Positions 6,128 through 9,672 of a stretch of DNA of 9,672 nucleotides are shown here, piece after piece. Origin of the DNA: Bacillota bacterium (GTDB lineage Bacteria; Bacillota; Clostridia; Lachnospirales; Anaerotignaceae); the NCBI GenBank assembly GCA_030526765.1, contig JAUNCB010000025.1, forward strand, positions 1 through 9,672, given 5' to 3'. The notes beneath the pieces are model-generated. The model searched no databases. It saw only the letters and a list, made by a program, of their open reading frames with translations, and was not told the DNA's origin. Every line of letters begins with the position of its first letter. Position 1 is the first letter of the stretch. Both the position numbers and the translations under genes were made by a program.

Positions 6128-7387
6128 TTATTCTCCTTTGATCCGAACGATCTCAGCGCCCATGGCATTGAATTTATCCTCCACATGCTCATAGCCTCTG
6201 TCGATATATCTTACCCCATCAATAATGGTTTCGCCTTCTGCAGCCAGTGCCGCAAGGATCATTGCCGCACCTGCCCGCAGGTCTGTCGCCGAAACGGATG
6301 CACCGTGGAATCTTCTGATGCCGCGGATCGTTGCTTTTCTGCCTTCCAGCTCAACATCAGCACCCATTTTCTTCAGCTCTTCCATATACTGATAGCGGTT
6401 TTCCCATACATTCTCCGTCAGCATACTGGTTCCATTGCAGACAGCCAGCAGCGTTGCGATCTGCGGCTGCAGATCTGTGGGGAAGCCGGGGTATGCCATG
6501 GTTTTTACATTGACCGCCCGCAGAGGTTCATCCGCCATAACACGAATGGAATCCTCCCATTCCGCCACCTTTACATTCATCTCATCCAGCTTCGCTGTCA
6601 GGGAATCCATATGCTTGGGAATAATATTTTTTACCAGAACATCGCCGCCGGTGATTGCCGCTGCGATCATATAAGTACCTGCTTCAATCTGATCGGGGAT
6701 GATGGTATACTGCGCACCGTGCAGTTCCTTCACACCTTTGATACGGATCACATCCGTACCGGCGCCTTTGATATTCGCCCCCATCATATTCAGATAGTTT
6801 GCTGTATCTACTACATGAGGCTCCTTCGCCGCATTTTCAATGGTAGTCGTACCTTCTGCCATCGTTGCCGCCAGCATGATATTGATGGTAGCACCAACAC
6901 TGACCTGATCCATATAAATGGATGTGCCGATCAGCTTTTCTGCATAAGCCTTCACCATGCCGTCCTCTTCAATGACCGTTGCCCCCAGAGCACGGAAGCC
7001 CTTCAGGTGCAGGTCAATGGGGCGCTTGCCGAAATTGCAGCCGCCGGGCATTGCCACCTCTGCCTTATTATAACGTGCCAGCAGAGCACCGATCAGATAA
7101 TAGGAGGCACGCATCTTGTGTACCCCTTCAAAATCCGCTTTGTAGCTTACGCCGTCATTACAGTCGATCTTCAGCGTATGGTCATCAATAAAGCTGCATT
7201 TGCCCCCCATCTCCTCGATGGTGTGGCAGATGTTTCTGACATCTTCAATCGCAGGCAGATTTTCCAGTACGCTGACACCCGTTGCCATGACAGCCGCAGG
7301 GATCACCGCTACCGCTGCATTCTTCGCACCGCTGACAGTGACTTCGCCTTTCAGCCTTCTGCCGCCTCTTACAACCAGTTTATCCAT
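6128..7387 (-). CDS. murA: MurA, UDP-N-acetylglucosamine 1-carboxyvinyltransferase
   Basis: A 419-residue enolpyruvyl transferase that moves enolpyruvate from phosphoenolpyruvate to UDP-N-acetylglucosamine, the first committed step of peptidoglycan synthesis. Landmarks match the family: VSGAKNA with Lys22 and Asn23, MRASYYLIG (92-100), the active-site loop MPGGCNFGKRPIDLH (113-127) with Cys117, DQIEAGT (232-238), PGFPTDLQP with Asp305, and TDLRAGA (368-374). Keeping Cys117 predicts a fosfomycin-sensitive type enzyme, as in the canonical family. The frame stays open up to a TTG at 7423, and an ATG at 7399 is also in frame. The ATG at 7387 is preferred because it gives the family-typical MDKLVVRGG start. 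GGAAGGA lies about 11 bases upstream, slightly far, and sits directly against the ATG at 7399. It is the first gene of the cluster murA, walJ, rlmH, small protein. Many Bacillota have two MurA paralogues; which one this is cannot be decided here. Confidence 0.95.
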   Translation of the reverse strand: MDKLVVRGGRRLKGEVTVSGAKNAAVAVIPAAVMATGVSVLENLPAIEDVRNICHTIEEMGGKCSFIDDHTLKIDCNDGVSYKADFEGVHKMRASYYLIGALLARYNKAEVAMPGGCNFGKRPIDLHLKGFRALGATVIEEDGMVKAYAEKLIGTSIYMDQVSVGATINIMLAATMAEGTTTIENAAKEPHVVDTANYLNMMGANIKGAGTDVIRIKGVKELHGAQYTIIPDQIEAGTYMIAAAITGGDVLVKNIIPKHMDSLTAKLDEMNVKVAEWEDSIRVMADEPLRAVNVKTMAYPGFPTDLQPQIATLLAVCNGTSMLTENVWENRYQYMEELKKMGADVELEGRKATIRGIRRFHGASVSATDLRAGAAMILAALAAEGETIIDGVRYIDRGYEHVEDKFNAMGAEIVRIKGE

Positions 7388-7489
7388 AAAATCATACATC
7401 CTTCCAGATTTTCCAAAGGACAATCTATATCACGGAACCTTTTTGTTCCTCAAACAGTTTTCGTTTCTGTTTCGCCCTATAACATTCGG

Positions 7490-7517
7490 ATTATATCACA
7501 AAAACCCTACAGTGCAA
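7490..7517 (-). promoter_or_regulatory. murA cluster promoter (sigma-A type, extended -10)
   Basis: On the minus strand TGA-TATAAT (-10 at 7490-7495) forms a full extended -10. TTGCAC at 7512-7517 gives a 16-base spacer; TTTGCA shifted by one base gives 17. The start near 7483 leaves a leader of about 96 bases before the murA ATG at 7387. The leader contains a short GGAAC/GTTCC hairpin (7434-7438 with 7445-7449). A second TGATATA string in the leader could be a weak additional -10, but it is less convincing. Confidence 0.8.
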
Positions 7518-7588
7518 AGTATTTTTTTACGGAACCCCTTGATTTTCGGGGAAATTCGTCGTTTTTTATCCTCCGCCGTCTGCTCCGA

Positions 7589-9658
7589 TCAGTCGAAGAA
7601 CATCTTGCCCAGCTTCCCATATTCCTGCTTTGCCGCCTGCATGATATGGTTCCATGTAACACTGCTGCCATCCAGCACCGCCAGATAGCTGGCAGTCAGC
7701 GCTGCCTGCTTGATACAGCTTGGCGGCAGCTCGATCTGCTCCGCCAGATAATTCCATTCCACATCCTCCGAAATTTCCGTTTTCGCAGTAAAGGATTTCT
7801 TCCACAGCTCCATCCGATGGGCGGCATCGGGCATCTCTACCCCTACGGAAGCCGTCATACGGCGGCGGAAGGCAGGATCCATATTGCCCGCATTGTTGGT
7901 TGCAAGGATCATGATCCCGTCAAATTCCTCCATTTTCTGCAGCAGATAGGAGATTTCCACATTGGCATATTTATCATGGGAATCCTGCACCTCGGTTCGC
8001 TTGGAAAACAGTGCATCCGCTTCATCGAAAAACAGCACCGCATTGCTTTTTTTCGCCATGCTGAAAATTTCCTCCAGCTGTTTTTCCGTATCCCCGATGT
8101 ATTTGCTGAATATCTGGGAAAGGTTGATCTTGTACAGATCCATCCCCAGTTCATTTGCCACCACCTGTGCTGTCATGGTCTTACCCGTTCCGGGAGGCCC
8201 GTACAGCAGCAGAACAGAGCTTTGTCCGTAAGGGAATTTTTTGATGTAATCCATTTCCACCATCAGCGTATACCGATGAAGGATACGGTTGCAGAAATCC
8301 CGCAGTACAGACATCTGACTCTTCTCCAGAACGATATCCGCAAAGGAAAAGGCAGGTCGGATAAACTGCGCCTTCGTACCCAGCAGATTGATATTCATGC
8401 TGCGTACCGCCGCCATGATATGCTCCATGGAAACCGTCTCATCTCCATCCGCAAGGCACTGCAGCTTTGCCAGTTTCATGGTCTTTTCCACATCTCCCGA
8501 GCAATAATTATATTTTACCGCCATCTTTGTGGGATCGATCTTCGCATCTGCCTGATATCTCTTCAGATAAAACTCCCACAGTTCCTTGCGTTCCTGCAAG
8601 GAAGGCTCGCCCAGTTCAATGATATATGTAGCAAAGGGCGCACTGCGATCGGGCACAATATCGCTGCTGCTCAGCAGGAAAAACATCCCGAAATGGCGCT
8701 GCATTTCCCGCAGAAGCTGATGGATGGTGATTTTCTGCGAAACATCCCGAAACTGCTCCTCCGTAAAATCCCCATGCTCAATACACATCTTTGCTCCTTC
8801 CAGCTTTGCCTCCAGCGCCGTCTGCCGCAGCAGCAGGGTGCGCTCATGGGGCTTCATCTGAAACAAAACCTGAAAATCCAGATAGATCACAGACATATTC
8901 CATTTCGCCGCTGCTTTTTTCAGGGTATGATGCTTGCCGATCCCATCGGGTCCCTTCAGATGAATGATAAAATCACCCTCTGCTTCACAGCCGATCAGAT
9001 TATCCAGCATTTTCTGCTGCCCTCTGTGGATCGCTGCATCTTCCCGCGGTGCCGCAGCTTCTTCCAGTCTGGCATATACGGAAAGGGTTTCGCTGAGAGT
9101 ATGATTCCCCTGCAAAAATTGCATTACCTTCGGATTGATCCCCGGAACACGGGCATAATCCGGTGTACCCGCCGTTTCCGTTTCTCCCGATGCAAAAAAC
9201 AGGATATTCCGCTCCCGATCCGGACGCAGCAGCTCCTCGATTTCTCTGCCTGTGGTTTCTGAAAAAAAGGAATACAGCTCCAGACAATTCCCCAGTGTCA
9301 GTCCTGCGCCTCTGTTTCCTGTCAATTCCTCCATATAGCCCGCAAAAGCAGGTTCTGTATGCACGATGGTGTAAAGCATTACCACAAACAGTTCGAATTC
9401 TGTCAAAGCCAGTACTTCCTTCAGCCGATGAACTGTACCTGCATGAGGGCTGATGGCACTGCGCTCCTGCAGCTCTGCAAACGCCATCGCTATCTGTTTT
9501 TTTACTCCGGCCCCCTCTTCTTCCAGAATCGCCAGCATCCCTTCATCTGCCCAGGGATTTTCCTCTAAAATCTTCGCTTTTTGTTTAATCTCCTCAGAAA
9601 GATATTGAAAAAAAGCCGCCCAGCTCTGCAGCTCCTCTCGCTCATCCATATAGGGCAT
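7589..9658 (-). CDS. Two-module AAA+ ATPase with winged-helix-like N-terminus, CIS-associated type
   Basis: A 689-residue protein with two ATPase modules. An N-terminal helical region includes LALTEFELFVVMLYTIVH (83-100) and LTLGNCLEL (120-128), resembling the winged-helix domain of AAA+ proteins found with contractile injection systems (Afp15-like). Module 1 (about 210-420) is degenerate: its P-loop reads GPDGIGKHH (236-244) with His for Ser/Thr, and its Walker B position reads FFLLSSSD (326-333) without an acidic pair. Module 2 (about 435-689) is canonical: GPPGTGKT (487-494), VLFFDEADALF (541-551), sensor 1 ATNN (586-589), arginine finger DPAFRRRM (594-601). It probably remodels or unfolds protein partners, but no substrate can be named. 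The ATG at 9658 has AGGA 10 bases upstream. The frame is still open to the window edge, so a longer N-terminus is not excluded. No clear terminator follows it. Confidence 0.85.
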   Translation of the reverse strand: MPYMDEREELQSWAAFFQYLSEEIKQKAKILEENPWADEGMLAILEEEGAGVKKQIAMAFAELQERSAISPHAGTVHRLKEVLALTEFELFVVMLYTIVHTEPAFAGYMEELTGNRGAGLTLGNCLELYSFFSETTGREIEELLRPDRERNILFFASGETETAGTPDYARVPGINPKVMQFLQGNHTLSETLSVYARLEEAAAPREDAAIHRGQQKMLDNLIGCEAEGDFIIHLKGPDGIGKHHTLKKAAAKWNMSVIYLDFQVLFQMKPHERTLLLRQTALEAKLEGAKMCIEHGDFTEEQFRDVSQKITIHQLLREMQRHFGMFFLLSSSDIVPDRSAPFATYIIELGEPSLQERKELWEFYLKRYQADAKIDPTKMAVKYNYCSGDVEKTMKLAKLQCLADGDETVSMEHIMAAVRSMNINLLGTKAQFIRPAFSFADIVLEKSQMSVLRDFCNRILHRYTLMVEMDYIKKFPYGQSSVLLLYGPPGTGKTMTAQVVANELGMDLYKINLSQIFSKYIGDTEKQLEEIFSMAKKSNAVLFFDEADALFSKRTEVQDSHDKYANVEISYLLQKMEEFDGIMILATNNAGNMDPAFRRRMTASVGVEMPDAAHRMELWKKSFTAKTEISEDVEWNYLAEQIELPPSCIKQAALTASYLAVLDGSSVTWNHIMQAAKQEYGKLGKMFFD

Positions 9659-9672
9659 AAGATTCTGTTCCT

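Noticed and set aside
7388..7423. Longer MurA starts at TTG 7423 or ATG 7399
   Set aside because: The GGAAGG sits directly against ATG 7399, too close to serve it. The TTG has no clear site, and the family begins at MDKLVVRGG. Some uncertainty remains.
7535..7551. CCCC/GGGG hairpin after the AAA+ gene as a terminator
   Set aside because: Only 4 bp with a 9-base loop and no T tract on the minus strand, so too weak to call.
5873..9262. A 1129-codon open frame on the plus strand spanning the AAA+ gene, the intergenic region and murA
   Set aside because: It is antisense to two clear genes and crosses the murA promoter. Its product is rich in His, Cys, Phe and Gln with no domain. It stays open because the real genes avoid codons such as TTA, CTA and TCA that would place stops in this frame.

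Overview
The window looks like chromosomal DNA of a Bacillota bacterium, most likely a gut-type clostridium (Clostridia, perhaps Lachnospirales-like). The grounds are paired GlgC and GlgD subunits, strong GGAGG-type ribosome binding sites, vegetative TTGnnn/TATAAT promoters, a WalJ (YycJ) and RlmH gene pair, and moderate GC content. No rRNA, tRNA, transposase, phage gene or CRISPR array is visible. Genus-level assignment is not possible from the sequence alone.

Layout, left to right. (1) Positions 1-192 are a noncoding tail ending in an intrinsic terminator. (2) A minus-strand glycogen operon, glgC then glgD (193-2586), makes ADP-glucose. (3) A 334-base divergent intergenic region carries back-to-back promoters for glgC and murC. 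(4) murC lies on the plus strand (2921-4294) and is followed by a structured 3' region and a perfect 19-bp bidirectional terminator, where it converges with a minus-strand cluster. (5) That cluster reads right to left: murA, walJ/yycJ (TTG start), rlmH and a 68-residue single-pass membrane protein. It has its own extended -10 promoter at 7490-7517. A three-hairpin composite element sits between rlmH and the small gene. (6) At the right edge a 689-residue protein with two AAA+ modules is encoded on the minus strand. The first module is degenerate and the second canonical. Its partner genes, if any, lie beyond the window.

Functionally this is mostly housekeeping DNA. MurA performs the first committed step of peptidoglycan precursor synthesis and MurC adds the first amino acid of the stem peptide. 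RlmH matures the 23S rRNA. WalJ is a metallo-beta-lactamase-fold nuclease-type protein. GlgC and GlgD supply ADP-glucose for glycogen. GlgD has lost residues expected for catalysis and looks like a regulatory partner.

The least ordinary items are the AAA+ protein, whose architecture recalls the ATPases of contractile injection system loci; the three-hairpin element, which looks like a dispersed intergenic repeat; and a bistable RNA structure downstream of murC. I found no complete undescribed system inside the window. The AAA+ gene is the best pointer to one lying to the right.
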